Shown: one piece after another, positions 18,344-27,468 of the stretch
Position numbering within the stretch: the stretch's first letter is position 1
Layout: each line of letters begins with the position of its first letter
Assembly: GCA_965216885.1 (NCBI GenBank)
Contig: OZ244209.1
Span: 3,100,001-3,164,000 of the forward strand
Direction of reading: 5' to 3'
DNA: 64,000 nucleotides
Origin: CAYNJG01 sp965216885
GTDB taxonomy: Bacteria > Planctomycetota > Planctomycetia > Pirellulales > Pirellulaceae
Notes under the pieces: generated by a model
Databases searched by the model: none
What the model was told of the DNA's origin: nothing
Seen by the model: the letters and a program-made list of their open reading frames with translations, nothing else
Translations under genes and position numbers: made by a program

Positions 18344-18730
18344 ATGAAAAACACAATCCTGGTGGCAACTGCGGGTGGCGCTGCTGACAAAACCGCGAAG
18401 TACGTCGTTGGAATCGCCGCCGCGTTGAGGGCCAATCTCGTAGCCCTCCATATCGTCGAGGTCTCCGCGGAAGACGACTCGATCGAAGTTCTAAATCGAT
18501 TCAGAAGCCAGGGAAAGCGACAGGATGTTGACGTTGTGACCGCAAAGCGTTGTGGCGATGTCGTCCAGAATATCATCGACTGTGCTCGCGAGCATGACGC
18601 GGCGGTAATCGTGATGGGGGCCAGCCAAGGAAAAGTGTTTGCAAAATGGCTTAGCTCTGATGTCTTCGAGCAATCTACGATTCCCGTCGTTGTCATTCCG
18701 CACCATTGGATGCAAGACGATGCAGAGTAA
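18344..18730 (+). CDS. Single-domain universal stress protein
   Basis: The 128-residue protein is one USP domain. It opens with MKNTILVATAGGAADKTA and closes with VIVMGASQGKVFAKWLSSDVF then STIPVVVIP. The ATP loop GASxGK-x9 differs from the G-2x-G-9x-GS form of the two-domain USPs here and resembles the variant seen in transporter-linked USP domains. It follows the SLC12-type permease, which suggests a regulatory partnership, as USP domains often regulate APC or Nha-type transporters. It has its own sigma54-like element. Confidence 0.8.
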   Translation: MKNTILVATAGGAADKTAKYVVGIAAALRANLVALHIVEVSAEDDSIEVLNRFRSQGKRQDVDVVTAKRCGDVVQNIIDCAREHDAAVIVMGASQGKVFAKWLSSDVFEQSTIPVVVIPHHWMQDDAE

Positions 18731-18929
18731 GGCTAATCGAAGCGTGCCGCGGACGTTCGCAGCGTGGTCACGATCTACTTCGACGATTGCGGCTACCGCC
18801 TCGTCAAATTCGATCTTGTCGTCGGGATGCTAACTTCGCACGCCGTCGAATTCCTCTGCTCCTGAAGTTGCTGTTCAACATCTCCATAGGTGGGTGCGAG
18901 TTGAAACAAACGCACCACCAGAAATATCG

Positions 18930-20288
18930 CTACAGCTCGCGCGAGCTAAACGTTGGCTGACGTGTCCCTGAATTAGTCGTAGAAAGTATGAGCCAGCCAA
19001 CGAGGCCGGAAGCAAGCGATGCGACCAAGATGCCAAGTTTGGCGTTTGCAATGTGCGTTTCGTCCGTCAACGCCAGACCACAAACGAACAAAGACATCGT
19101 GAAGCCGATTCCCCCGAGCCACGCAATACCGTAGAGACATCGCCACGAAAGATCAGCTGGCCGCTTTGAGATGCCCAGCCTGACGGCAGCCCAGGCGAAA
19201 CCGAAGATTCCGATTTGCTTTCCCAAAACCAATCCGGCAGCCACACCGATCGTGATAGGATGCGATGCCGCAGTCACCACATCTACATTCAATCCGACTC
19301 CAGCATTGGCCAAAGCAAACAACGGCATGATGACGAAGCTAACCCAAGGGTGCATCGCACGTTCAAGCTGCTGCAACGGTGTTTCGGCTCGGTCCACAAC
19401 AACTGCCAAAGCCCCAAGAGTGCCTCGCTGCTCTGGGTTTGTCAGCACGTTGTCCGTGATCTTTCCCGCTTCTCGAAAGCGATCAAGCAGCTGAGCTGCC
19501 TCTCGCAAAAATCGCGTACCGTCGATCCGCACGCGAGACGGAATCGCCAACGCTCCCAAGATACCGGCCAGTGTTGGGTGGACGCCAGAACGCAGAAAGG
19601 CGAGCCATAGGCACAAGCCGACAATGAAGTACGCCAGTGAGTTTCTCACTCCCGAACGGTTCATGACCAGCATTGCAACGAAAAGTCCTGCGCCCACTAT
19701 GAGGCTCGTCCACCAGATTTCTTCGGCGTAGAAGACGGCGATCACAAGGGAAGCGCCGATATCGTCAACGATCGCCAGCGCGGTGAGAAAGACTTTCGCC
19801 GAAAGCGGAATCGTGGACCGGACGAGCGCGAGCACACCCAGCGCGAAGGCAATGTCTGTTGCCATGGGAATGCCCCAACCACGGGCCCCTTCACCCCCGA
19901 AGTTGAACATTGTGAAGATAAACGCGGGAACAATCATGCCTCCGAGGGCACCAGCAATCGGCAACGAAGCCTTTGAAATAGACGCAAGCTCGCCCACCAT
20001 CAACTCGCGTTTGATTTCGAGCCCAACGAGAAAAAAGAACGCTGCCATCAATGCGTCGTTGATCCACCAATGGAGATCATGTTGCATTCTGAACGTGCCA
20101 AATCCGACACTCAGTTCTGTGTGCCAGAGCTCGTGATAGCTTTCGGCCCATGGCGAATTGGCCCAGATGAGTGCGAACAGCGTGGTTGCCATGAGGATGA
20201 CACCGCCCGTCGTTTGCGCGTGAAGAAAGCGTTGGAACGGAATCAGAATTCGTTCGATTGGCTGTACATCATCCGGGTGTGCATCCAT
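18930..20288 (-). CDS. nhaA: Na+/H+ antiporter NhaA
   Basis: The 452-residue membrane protein has clear NhaA signatures: GGVILMATTLFALIWANSP near residue 35, AFFFLVGLEIKRE near 95 and TDIAFALGVLALV near 145, which holds an Asp of the ion-binding pair; the second Asp is in LAIVDDIGASLVIA. About eleven to twelve membrane helices are predicted by hydrophobicity. NhaA exchanges two H+ for one Na+ and protects against salt and alkaline pH. It is 65 bases downstream of the CaCA exchanger gene, probably one transcript beginning with the USP at 22414, so Na+ and Ca2+ traffic and a USP are co-expressed. Confidence 0.93.
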   Translation of the reverse strand: MDAHPDDVQPIERILIPFQRFLHAQTTGGVILMATTLFALIWANSPWAESYHELWHTELSVGFGTFRMQHDLHWWINDALMAAFFFLVGLEIKRELMVGELASISKASLPIAGALGGMIVPAFIFTMFNFGGEGARGWGIPMATDIAFALGVLALVRSTIPLSAKVFLTALAIVDDIGASLVIAVFYAEEIWWTSLIVGAGLFVAMLVMNRSGVRNSLAYFIVGLCLWLAFLRSGVHPTLAGILGALAIPSRVRIDGTRFLREAAQLLDRFREAGKITDNVLTNPEQRGTLGALAVVVDRAETPLQQLERAMHPWVSFVIMPLFALANAGVGLNVDVVTAASHPITIGVAAGLVLGKQIGIFGFAWAAVRLGISKRPADLSWRCLYGIAWLGGIGFTMSLFVCGLALTDETHIANAKLGILVASLASGLVGWLILSTTNSGTRQPTFSSREL

Positions 20289-20353
20289 GCAAGTTTGTCC
20301 TCACTAAGATCGAAATGCGACGGATCAATTGATACGGAAACTCTTCGTAATGC

Positions 20354-21433
20354 CTACAATTTTGACCGGTCGTCACCCGATGCCATCGTACGGACGACAC
20401 CGACGACCAACGTCACGATGGTGAGGGGCACCGCAATCCACATCAACATCTGAAATCGAGGCGTTACGTTCGAGTTCGTCGCGGCCAGCAGAACATACAC
20501 GGTGTATGCACAGAAGTAACCAACAAAAAGGAGCCCTTCCCAGCGGTCAACGCGACGACCAGTGAAGAAGATGGGCAGGCAGGCAACCGCCACGGCGACC
20601 ATGACAGGCAGATCGAAACGCAACGTGGCTGGGGATATTTGTATTCCGCCCGAAGAGACGGCTGCAGTCCCACCGAGCACACACAAAATGTTGAACAGGT
20701 TGCTGCCGATAACGTTCCCTACGGCAATATCGCGTTGGCCTCGCACAGTGGCGACGATGGATGTCACCAGTTCTGGTAGTGAGGTGCCCGCAGCCACGAT
20801 GGTTAGGCCAATCACTAGTTCACCAACTCCGAAGCGCCTCGCGATATCCGTTGCACCACTAACTAACCAGTTCGAGCCGAATCCAAGGAACGCCAATCCC
20901 ATAGCCACGATTGCCGCATTCCAGATTACCGATCGTATCTCAATTCCTACAGGAGCGTTATCGGGCTGGCGGCGTTCGTCAGCATGCTTTGCCGCAAACA
21001 GTGACCACCCGGTGTAAAACAGAAGCGTACCGACGAAGCTTGCGCCTTCTATTCGACTGACCGATCCATCGAGTGAAAGGAACCACAGCATGATTGAGGC
21101 TACGATCATCAGCGGGACGTCACGTCTGACCAGTTGATTGGAAACTGCGAGTGGCGCGATCGCTGCAGACACCCCCAAGATCAACAGTACATTGAGAATG
21201 TTGCTGCCAACCACATTGCCAACGACCAAGTCAGGCTTGCCAGCGAGTCCTGCTTGCATGGAGACCGCAAGTTCCGGCGCACTTGTTCCAAACGCAACCA
21301 CCGTGAGTCCGATTGCGAGGGGGCATATCCGAGCGATGGCGGCAATGCCCGAAGCACCGCGAACAAGCAGCTCACCCCCAGCGATAAGCGCAAGGAACCC
21401 AAGCACGATCCACAAGTATGGAGAATCCAACAC
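20354..21433 (-). CDS. Na+/Ca2+ exchanger of the CaCA family (YrbG-like)
   Basis: The 359-residue protein has two homologous halves, each with an alpha repeat. The first is VVAFGTSAPELAVSM with VVGSNILNVLLILG; the second is TIVAAGTSLPELVTSI with VIGSNLFNILCVLGG. These supply the ion-binding Glu, Ser, Thr and Asn residues. About ten membrane segments are visible. Such proteins expel Ca2+ in exchange for Na+ (or H+). It lies between nhaA and a USP gene, all leftward, with 24 bases to the USP gene. This fits a Na+ cycle in which NhaA exports Na+ brought in by the exchanger. Confidence 0.9.
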   Translation of the reverse strand: MLDSPYLWIVLGFLALIAGGELLVRGASGIAAIARICPLAIGLTVVAFGTSAPELAVSMQAGLAGKPDLVVGNVVGSNILNVLLILGVSAAIAPLAVSNQLVRRDVPLMIVASIMLWFLSLDGSVSRIEGASFVGTLLFYTGWSLFAAKHADERRQPDNAPVGIEIRSVIWNAAIVAMGLAFLGFGSNWLVSGATDIARRFGVGELVIGLTIVAAGTSLPELVTSIVATVRGQRDIAVGNVIGSNLFNILCVLGGTAAVSSGGIQISPATLRFDLPVMVAVAVACLPIFFTGRRVDRWEGLLFVGYFCAYTVYVLLAATNSNVTPRFQMLMWIAVPLTIVTLVVGVVRTMASGDDRSKL

Positions 21434-21457
21434 AGCACCTAAGTTGCAAAGAAACTG

Positions 21458-22414
21458 CTAGATGAGGTACGAATCACCGTCATCGTTGATCACGGGCGAA
21501 ACGAATGCTTTTGGCTTAATTGTAAGTACCGAGCATCGGACAGTTCTCAGCACCGACTCAGCCGTGTTGCCGATCAACATGCCCGGAATGCCCACACGTG
21601 CCAGAGTTCCCATGACGATAAGATCTGCATCAATCTCCTTGGCATAATCCTTAATGACTTCGGCTGGATTGCCGTTGCGAAACCTGCGTCGCTTCTCGTC
21701 GAGCGGATTCGACACTTGCTCTAACGCTGCCTTTACGTTCTTTCGACCAGTGGCCGCAACGTCATCCATGTGAGACTGAAATGCGTCGGGTTTCATCTTC
21801 GACACGAGCAAAGGTTCGCCACGAACTTCCCAAGCACTAACCACATAGAGCTTGCCCTTCTCCCAGTCGGCGAGTGAGGATGCCAAGTCGATAATCCGCT
21901 TGTTGAGTCGTTCCTCCGCTTCACCTTCGGGCATAGGGTCAATCGCGGCCAAGATGCGTTCGAAGAACCCTACTGGTCGAGGCTTAACCAGCCACACCGG
22001 GCATTTGCAATTTCTCATGAGACGCATGTCCAGACTGCCGAAGAAGAGGCTTCCTGCTTCCTGTTCGCCGGACACGTCTCGCATCAGTAGATCACAGCCT
22101 TGCGATTCGATTTCACGCAGGATTTCCACGAAAGGTCGTCCGCGCAAGACTGCCGTCGTGATCTTCAGCCCTTCAGCGTCTTCTCCGCGGCACATGATTT
22201 TCAAGTTGTGTTCCAGTTCATTGGCGATGATTTCATCTGCGGGATCGTCGCCACGGAACACCTGCTTGACGAAAGACGGAATGTTCAGCACATCCACGAC
22301 GCGAAGTTCTGCGCCGGTTTCTTTTGCGAGCTGAATCGCCTTAATCAAGGAGTGTGGAACTTCGTCAGCCTGAGACGCATCAACGGAGACGAGAATTTTG
22401 CGAAAGCGATCCAT
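21458..22414 (-). CDS. Tandem universal stress protein
   Basis: The 318-residue protein begins MDRFRKILVSVDASQ and has two USP domains. The first ends with GSLDMRLMRNCKCPVWLVKP; the second has VMGTLARVGIPGMLIGNTAESVL then CSVLTIKP. An AAGGAC ribosome site precedes its ATG. It closely resembles the USPs at 9578 and 23087. It heads the USP-CaCA-nhaA run. A terminator-like hairpin at 22475-22502 separates it from the upstream lipoprotein gene, so it should have its own promoter in the 60-base gap, where I see no strong sigma54 match. Confidence 0.88.
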   Translation of the reverse strand: MDRFRKILVSVDASQADEVPHSLIKAIQLAKETGAELRVVDVLNIPSFVKQVFRGDDPADEIIANELEHNLKIMCRGEDAEGLKITTAVLRGRPFVEILREIESQGCDLLMRDVSGEQEAGSLFFGSLDMRLMRNCKCPVWLVKPRPVGFFERILAAIDPMPEGEAEERLNKRIIDLASSLADWEKGKLYVVSAWEVRGEPLLVSKMKPDAFQSHMDDVAATGRKNVKAALEQVSNPLDEKRRRFRNGNPAEVIKDYAKEIDADLIVMGTLARVGIPGMLIGNTAESVLRTVRCSVLTIKPKAFVSPVINDDGDSYLI

Positions 22415-22474
22415 GTTTTGTCCTTGCGAAACGTGCCGTCTGAATCGAGTCTAATTAGAAAACTTAAAGAAGAA

Positions 22475-22502
22475 CGTGGTACCGCCATCTGGCGATACCA
22501 CG
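22475..22502 (-). terminator. Terminator-like hairpin after the lipoprotein gene
   Basis: A 13-base stem (one mismatch) with a 2-base loop is formed by 22475-22487 and 22490-22502. On the minus strand a T-rich run (TTCTTCTTTAAGTTTT) follows, so it can end transcription from the lipoprotein gene. Confidence 0.6.
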
Positions 22503-22563
22503 CCGCGCATCGTCGCCCTAGGGTGCAGCCTCATTGGGTCCATCGAGGCGACGATTCGCCAAA

Positions 22564-22866
22564 CTAATGAAGGTCGTCGCCCGACGCGCCATCAACGTCG
22601 TCTTCATCACCGAAACGGTCGGTTTCCACGTCATCAAAGCCGTCGCCGTCATCATCGATCGGTTCGCGTTTTCCCACTGGGGGTGTTGCTTCGTATCCGT
22701 CGTCAACGTTTTCGTCATCAAGCAGGTAGTCCATTTCGTCCTCGTCCATTTCGTCGACGGTGACGGCAATGTCTGCGTCATCAACTTCGGTCACGGTAGC
22801 TCCGTCGTCGCTACATCCAACAGTCAGAAACGACGCACACACAAACAAGAGCAGTAACTTACGCAT
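22564..22866 (-). CDS. Small acidic lipoprotein
   Basis: The 100-residue protein starts MRKLLLLFVCASF and has a lipobox ending in TVGC, so it is probably cleaved and lipid-anchored. The mature part is extremely acidic, with many Asp and Glu and few hydrophobic residues, including a DDDGDGFDD segment that resembles a Ca2+-binding EF-hand-like loop. No catalytic motif is seen. It is a single-gene unit: a sigma54-like element lies about 100 bases upstream and a hairpin terminator follows. Ca2+ or cation buffering at the envelope is a guess that fits the nearby Ca2+ and Na+ exchangers. Confidence 0.75.
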   Translation of the reverse strand: MRKLLLLFVCASFLTVGCSDDGATVTEVDDADIAVTVDEMDEDEMDYLLDDENVDDGYEATPPVGKREPIDDDGDGFDDVETDRFGDEDDVDGASGDDLH

Positions 22867-22963
22867 GATTTGACTCCTCAATCAAACCGTCGCCGATCGT
22901 CGCGTGCGAAGACTTCCTTCGATTACTACACACGTTGATCGACCAACTGAGAAAGCATTGAAG

Positions 22964-22978
22964 GCAATTGGCGTACCA
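22964..22978 (-). promoter_or_regulatory. Sigma54-like element upstream of the lipoprotein gene
   Basis: On the minus strand the sequence is TGGTAC-GCCAA-TTGC, one mismatch from the consensus with exact spacing. It lies about 100 bases upstream of the ATG at 22866. Confidence 0.55.
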
Positions 22979-23086
22979 ATCTGTTCCGGACGGATGGGGC
23001 CGCACCACAACTGTTTCTCATCCGGCGAGCGAACAGAATCTGCTCAGGCTGGATAGATTGCGGTCATCGAAACCAGCGTCCATGCG

Positions 23087-24040
23087 CTAAGCAGGCGCCC
23101 ACGCTGTCGAAAAGTCCGCAGCGCCCTCGTCCTTCGGCGAACGGATAGGCGAAACGAACTCGTGAGGCTTGATCGTTAACACCGAGCAATCAACATCTCG
23201 CAGCACTCGCTCGGCTGTATTCCCAATCAATAGCCCCGGAATCCCGGTTCGAGCCAGCGTACCCATGACGATGAGGTCAGCGTTGATTTCTGCCGCGACA
23301 TCGCAAACGGTATCTCCGGCGATCCCCTGTTGAACGTGAATGCGTTCGCTGGGTATCTCACGTCTGCATTTACTCACAAGCCGGTTTACAGCATCCCACG
23401 CTGCGTCCTCCACCAATTTGCTATTTGGCGGCTCCCAATCTCCCCACTCATCTTCAAAGTCGTCGATGCCTCGCCACGCACTGACAACATGTAGCTGGCT
23501 CTCATGAGAATCGGCCAGCGACGACGACATGTCCATGATGCGGGCGTTCATTGCATCGCCCTGCGGCGTCGGCTGGCAATCGATCGCCGCGAGAACTCGA
23601 TCGTAACTCCCATGGTGACCGGCCCTCACGAGCCAAACGGGACAGGGGCAGTTCCGCATCAGTCGCAAGTCCACGCTGCCGAAGATTAAGTCAGCTCCTT
23701 CGTCCACATGGGCATCGCGGACCACTAGATCATGCGAACCTTCGATCACCTCGCGAATCAGGGCGTGGGCTGTTCGACCATGCAGAACCTTTGTTTTCAA
23801 AGGCACCTCCTCACTAGCGGCCCATGCTTTTAGGACGCGAAGCCGCTCGGAACGCTGTCGGTCCAGATGTTCCGTTGGGGCAGGCATTAGCGATACGACG
23901 AAGGCGGGCAGTTCCCGAACAACGTCCACTACAGTGATCAGAGCCCCGATCTGTCGCGCTAGTTTGACAGCTTGCTTGAAGGCCTCGCTCTTCCCCTCGG
24001 CGCAATTGACACTCACAAGAATCTTACGGAACCGATGCAT
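23087..24040 (-). CDS. Tandem universal stress protein
   Basis: The 317-residue protein starts MHRFRKILVSVN at 24040, where a GGAGAGG site lies about seven bases upstream; an in-frame Met at 24055 is less likely. Domain 1 ends with GSVDLRLMRNCPCPVWLVRA and domain 2 has VMGTLARTGIPGLLIGNTAERVL then CSVLTIKP. It is closest to the USP at 21458. It appears to be a single-gene unit between the lipoprotein gene and the divergent PP2C gene. Upstream is a TGGCAC...TTGCC sequence, but its spacing is two bases too short for sigma54. Confidence 0.88.
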   Translation of the reverse strand: MHRFRKILVSVNCAEGKSEAFKQAVKLARQIGALITVVDVVRELPAFVVSLMPAPTEHLDRQRSERLRVLKAWAASEEVPLKTKVLHGRTAHALIREVIEGSHDLVVRDAHVDEGADLIFGSVDLRLMRNCPCPVWLVRAGHHGSYDRVLAAIDCQPTPQGDAMNARIMDMSSSLADSHESQLHVVSAWRGIDDFEDEWGDWEPPNSKLVEDAAWDAVNRLVSKCRREIPSERIHVQQGIAGDTVCDVAAEINADLIVMGTLARTGIPGLLIGNTAERVLRDVDCSVLTIKPHEFVSPIRSPKDEGAADFSTAWAPA

Positions 24041-24568
24041 CCCTGACCTCTCCACCTAGTTGCCCTTTTGAATCGCCGTTCTCGGCAAAAAGTGCCACAG
24101 TCCGAGCCGGCCGAACTGCAGCGAGTCAGAGATTCCGGTCGACAAAAGCCTGGTGGTAATTCCGACGCGGTATCGAAACGGCAAACTGCGTGCCATTCTT
24201 GAATAGGGGCGCGGCATCTCGATTCAGCATTTTTGGGTCTGGAATTCTCCTGCATCGCGGACTGAGCAACTTCTGACAGATAGGAGCAGTTAACGCTCGC
24301 GACTCAGTGCTAGTTGCCCGAAGCATCAAACGGACGAAGTGAAGTAGATTGCCTCTTGCATCGCTGCTTCGCGTAACAGCCGCGACTGGCACGATAGCTG
24401 CCTAGTCGGTGGAGAAGAAACATTCGGAATGATTTGGCGCTACTAGCTGGCCATGACTTCGGTCGGTGGCCACAGGTAGGTCGCCAACTCAGCGGCGTGT
24501 CGGGTTTCGCCCCGGCACGCTCGTTTTCGTAGGCGATCAAGACACCACTTTTCTCGACAGTTTCTCAG
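24041..24568. other. Intergenic region between divergent USP and PP2C genes
   Basis: I see no convincing gene in these 528 bases. The frames on either strand are short, lack ribosome sites and have biased composition. The only structured element I support is the sigma54-like site at 24387-24401 facing the PP2C gene. Confidence 0.5.
24387..24401 (+). promoter_or_regulatory. Sigma54-like element upstream of the PP2C gene
   Basis: TGGCAC-GATAG-CTGC has one mismatch, in the -12 box, and correct GG-N10-GC spacing. It lies 167 bases upstream of the start at 24569, leaving a long leader. Confidence 0.5.
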
Positions 24569-25363
24569 ATGACAGTAACAGCATACGGCCAAAGTGATGT
24601 GGGAATGCGGCGAGACAACAATGAGGACTGCTACCTCATTGACGAATCACTGGGCCTCTATCTGGTTTGTGACGGCATGGGCGGTCATGAAGCTGGCGAA
24701 GTGGCGGCTCAGGAAGCGTCTCAAGCCGTACAGAGTTACTTGAACGACGCCGTGGGAAGACTTGCCGAGCTTGCTGAGAACCACAATATCGAAGCGATAC
24801 AAGATCTGGTGGTGGAGGCGATTCAACATGCGTCACGAATCGTTCACGAAGATGGTGAGCGGTACGGAGATCGCCGCGGAGGAACCACGCTGACGCTGCT
24901 GTTGGTCGTTGATGACCGAGCGATAATCGCGAGCGTCGGTGATTCGCGCGCGTACCATTGCCGCCGCAACAAGGCCACGCAGTTGACCACCGATCACACG
25001 CTCGCCAACGAGATGCTCATTTTGGGAGAGTTCACCGCGGAAGAGGCACGCGCAAGTCCCTTCAACCACTATCTGACGAGAGTTGTGGGCTACGAACCAC
25101 GTGTTCAAGTCGATACGCTCGTAGCGCATTTGGTTGCGGGAGATGTATTCCTGCTTTGCACAGACGGGCTCACCAACTACTTTGAATCAGATCACGAGCT
25201 TGGTGAATTCATGTTCCACGAACCGTCCACTATTCCGTCGGAATTAATCTCATTTGCAAACTCCTCGGGCGGCAAAGACAACATCACGGCAGTCGTCGTC
25301 CACGTCGGTGTGGACGGCCCTCCTCGGTGGAAGTGGCAGAGCTGGTTCAAGAGGGTGGCCTAA
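24569..25363 (+). CDS. PP2C-family protein phosphatase (Stp-like)
   Basis: The 264-residue protein has the full PP2C set: VGMRRDNNEDCYLIDE near residue 9, LVCDGMGGHEAGEVAA near 30, SVGDSRAYHCRR near 116, LCTDGLTNYF near 193 and GGKDNITAVVVHV near 230. These bind two metal ions and a water for phosphoester hydrolysis. It resembles bacterial Stp-type phosphatases that reverse Hanks-kinase phosphorylation. No kinase is adjacent, unlike the PP2C at 7780, so it may act in trans on the kinases at 6481 or 56170, or dephosphorylate FHA partners. It stands alone, with the convergent hydroxylase-like gene 123 bases away. Confidence 0.92.
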   Translation: MTVTAYGQSDVGMRRDNNEDCYLIDESLGLYLVCDGMGGHEAGEVAAQEASQAVQSYLNDAVGRLAELAENHNIEAIQDLVVEAIQHASRIVHEDGERYGDRRGGTTLTLLLVVDDRAIIASVGDSRAYHCRRNKATQLTTDHTLANEMLILGEFTAEEARASPFNHYLTRVVGYEPRVQVDTLVAHLVAGDVFLLCTDGLTNYFESDHELGEFMFHEPSTIPSELISFANSSGGKDNITAVVVHVGVDGPPRWKWQSWFKRVA

Positions 25364-25486
25364 ACATTCCGCTATGCCCGTCGGTACACAGGTGAGACCT
25401 AGGCAACTTTTCGCCGAAGCGAATTCGAATGCTGTACCAACCGCGTGTACCTAGCGCGGCCACAGGATGAAATCGACGCAGACTGG

Positions 25487-26347
25487 TTAAGCATCGGACT
25501 TGACCGGGGATTCCGCGTTCACATTCCCAGGGTCGTTCCGACATGTGCCTTCTGCAGTTGAACGCTCTTTTAAACGAGCTAAGGGAGTTTTCATCATGCC
25601 CCAGAGACTTTGCGAGTTGTCGTCAAGTTCAGCAAGGCCTAGTTGAATGTTGTGTGCATCCCGCCGCAACCGCATCGTGCGAAACAACATGTCCCAATAC
25701 GGAAATACAGATCCATAGTTGGAATCCGTTTCAGGTTGCCAACAGCTGTGGTGAACTCGGTGCATGGCCGGAGTAACGATGAATGAACGTAGACCATCGT
25801 CTAGCCAGCGGGGTAACGAGACGTTGGCGTGATGAAAAAGAATCACTGGCAATAGAACCAACTCGTAGACTGCTAGTTGCCACAATTCCATTCCCAAAAA
25901 AACTAAAACGAACAATCTGGCGATGGTTGAGAAAGCGATTTCACCGAAATGGAATCGCACAGCGGTCGTCACATCCATTTCCGGGTCGCTATGGTGCATT
26001 CGGTGGAAACGCCAAAGGAAAGACATCTCATGGTTTGCGCGGTGCCAGATATACATCCAAAGATCGAACAATACGAACGCGACCAAACACTCTGACCAAA
26101 AAGGCCACGTGACAGACCGCAAGAGTCCAAGATTCTGGCTCGCCGACCACGACTCAACGCCAACAAGCATTCCAGTGACCAGAATCGACAGCAAGAGTGA
26201 ATTCCCAACACCCCAGATTAGATTCTTCCCTCCGTGAACCAGGCGGCTTCGGACACCATCACGAAACTGCGAATAGAATGGAGCGCAACCCTCAAAGAAC
26301 CACAGCACAGCTAGGAAGATGGCCACCAGTATTGTCTTGGTTTCCAA
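25487..26347 (-). CDS. Sterol desaturase/fatty acid hydroxylase-family protein
   Basis: The 286-residue membrane protein has the histidine clusters of the di-iron fatty acid hydroxylase superfamily: HRANHE, then HRMHHSD about ten residues on, then HHANV, and finally HRVHHS in the C-terminal half. Four to five membrane segments surround them. Family members hydroxylate or desaturate lipids using O2. The substrate is unknown, but a change in membrane lipids would suit a stress island. It begins with TTG at 26347; no better start is in frame. It follows the LysR gene on the same strand after 110 bases and may be regulated by it. Confidence 0.85.
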   Translation of the reverse strand: METKTILVAIFLAVLWFFEGCAPFYSQFRDGVRSRLVHGGKNLIWGVGNSLLLSILVTGMLVGVESWSASQNLGLLRSVTWPFWSECLVAFVLFDLWMYIWHRANHEMSFLWRFHRMHHSDPEMDVTTAVRFHFGEIAFSTIARLFVLVFLGMELWQLAVYELVLLPVILFHHANVSLPRWLDDGLRSFIVTPAMHRVHHSCWQPETDSNYGSVFPYWDMLFRTMRLRRDAHNIQLGLAELDDNSQSLWGMMKTPLARLKERSTAEGTCRNDPGNVNAESPVKSDA

Positions 26348-26457
26348 TTGTTTGGCTCCGCGTTCACAGACCTACCTCAAGTAATAGCCTTGAGCAAACG
26401 CGAGAGGAAAACCATGCAGCTCTTTGTGATACCGGAATCTGTGCCAATAAGAATTGG

Positions 26458-27387
26458 TTATGGGAATGGTTCACCCGATTCCGTACCCGTGGCTCGCGAA
26501 CCCAGAAATGCCAGGAACTTGCGAGCGGTGAGCGGGGGCGGTTTTCGTCGGTCATAAACCACATATAGTTGGCGTTGGATATTCAAACGACGTACTCTTA
26601 CAGTTTGAAAATCGCCTTTCCGCACGTCAGCGTCAACAGTCATATTCGACAGAAACGCCGCTCCCAGCCCCCGCCGAACGGCATCTTTGATAGCGGCGTT
26701 ACTTCCTAGCTCCAAGGCAATATTCAAGTCGCCGCTTGCAACTCCGCAAGTCTCAAGATTCAACTCTAGGCATCGTCGTGAACCTGATCCCGCCTCACGA
26801 ATCACTAACGGCAGGCGTTTGAGCTGATCCAATGATATTGTGGCCTGACTTCGAAGGTCGTGATCAGGACTAACTATCAACACCAGATGGTCTGTCGCGA
26901 ATGGCCGAACGACCAAGTGAGATTCATTGGGCTTGCGCCCAACCAACCCCAAGGCTGCATCACCAGACTCAATGTCTTTGAAGACCGAATCGCTGTCGGT
27001 GACCGTGGCACGGACACGCACGTCGGGAAAATCCTCCCTGAACTCGGCGAGAACGGCCGGAAGTAGGTGCTCTCCTGGAACGGAACTGGCGGCCAATGCC
27101 AACTCGCGACGAGTACGGGGGAAGAAACCGACTAGCTCGCTTCGAGCTTGCTCGTGCAATTGCAATATTTTCAGTCCGAACTCGTAAAGCCGTTGACCGG
27201 CCTCGGTAAGTTGAATCCGACCTGAGTGTCGGTCAAAGAGACCCGACCCAAGGTCTTTTTCGAGCAGCGAGATGCGTTGGCTAACGGCTGCCTGACTAAT
27301 ACCCAGACTCTCAGCTGCGGCTGTGAAGCTGCCAGCTTCTGACACACAAATGAACGTCTCCAAGTTGGGTAGCTCGATGCCCGTCAT
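26458..27387 (-). CDS. LysR-type transcriptional regulator
   Basis: The 309-residue protein opens with the LysR winged helix-turn-helix: LETFICVSEAGSFTAAAES, then ISQAAVSQRISLLEKDLGSGLFDR near residues 28-54. Residues about 90-300 form the periplasmic-binding-protein-like effector domain, with a typical GLGAAFLS. LysR proteins act as tetramers and respond to small molecules. The next gene downstream, 110 bases away on the same strand, is the hydroxylase-like protein, an obvious target. No partner is divergently transcribed, so any autoregulation would act within the 81-base gap from the 27469 gene. Confidence 0.92.
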   Translation of the reverse strand: MTGIELPNLETFICVSEAGSFTAAAESLGISQAAVSQRISLLEKDLGSGLFDRHSGRIQLTEAGQRLYEFGLKILQLHEQARSELVGFFPRTRRELALAASSVPGEHLLPAVLAEFREDFPDVRVRATVTDSDSVFKDIESGDAALGLVGRKPNESHLVVRPFATDHLVLIVSPDHDLRSQATISLDQLKRLPLVIREAGSGSRRCLELNLETCGVASGDLNIALELGSNAAIKDAVRRGLGAAFLSNMTVDADVRKGDFQTVRVRRLNIQRQLYVVYDRRKPPPLTARKFLAFLGSRATGTESGEPFP

Positions 27388-27468
27388 TTAGTTGCCTGTT
27401 TTGCACTGGATCATTGCTGCTGCCACATACGCTAAGCGAGAACCACTCCCAAACTCCAGCGGTAGTTT

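Noticed and set aside
18706..18960. Short plus frame overlapping the USP end
   Set aside because: Overlaps the USP gene and nhaA ends, has no domain and no ribosome site.
24082..24110. TGGCAC-TTTTT-GCC upstream of the USP at 24040 as a sigma54 promoter
   Set aside because: GG and GC are separated by 8 rather than 10 bases; sigma54 spacing is strict.
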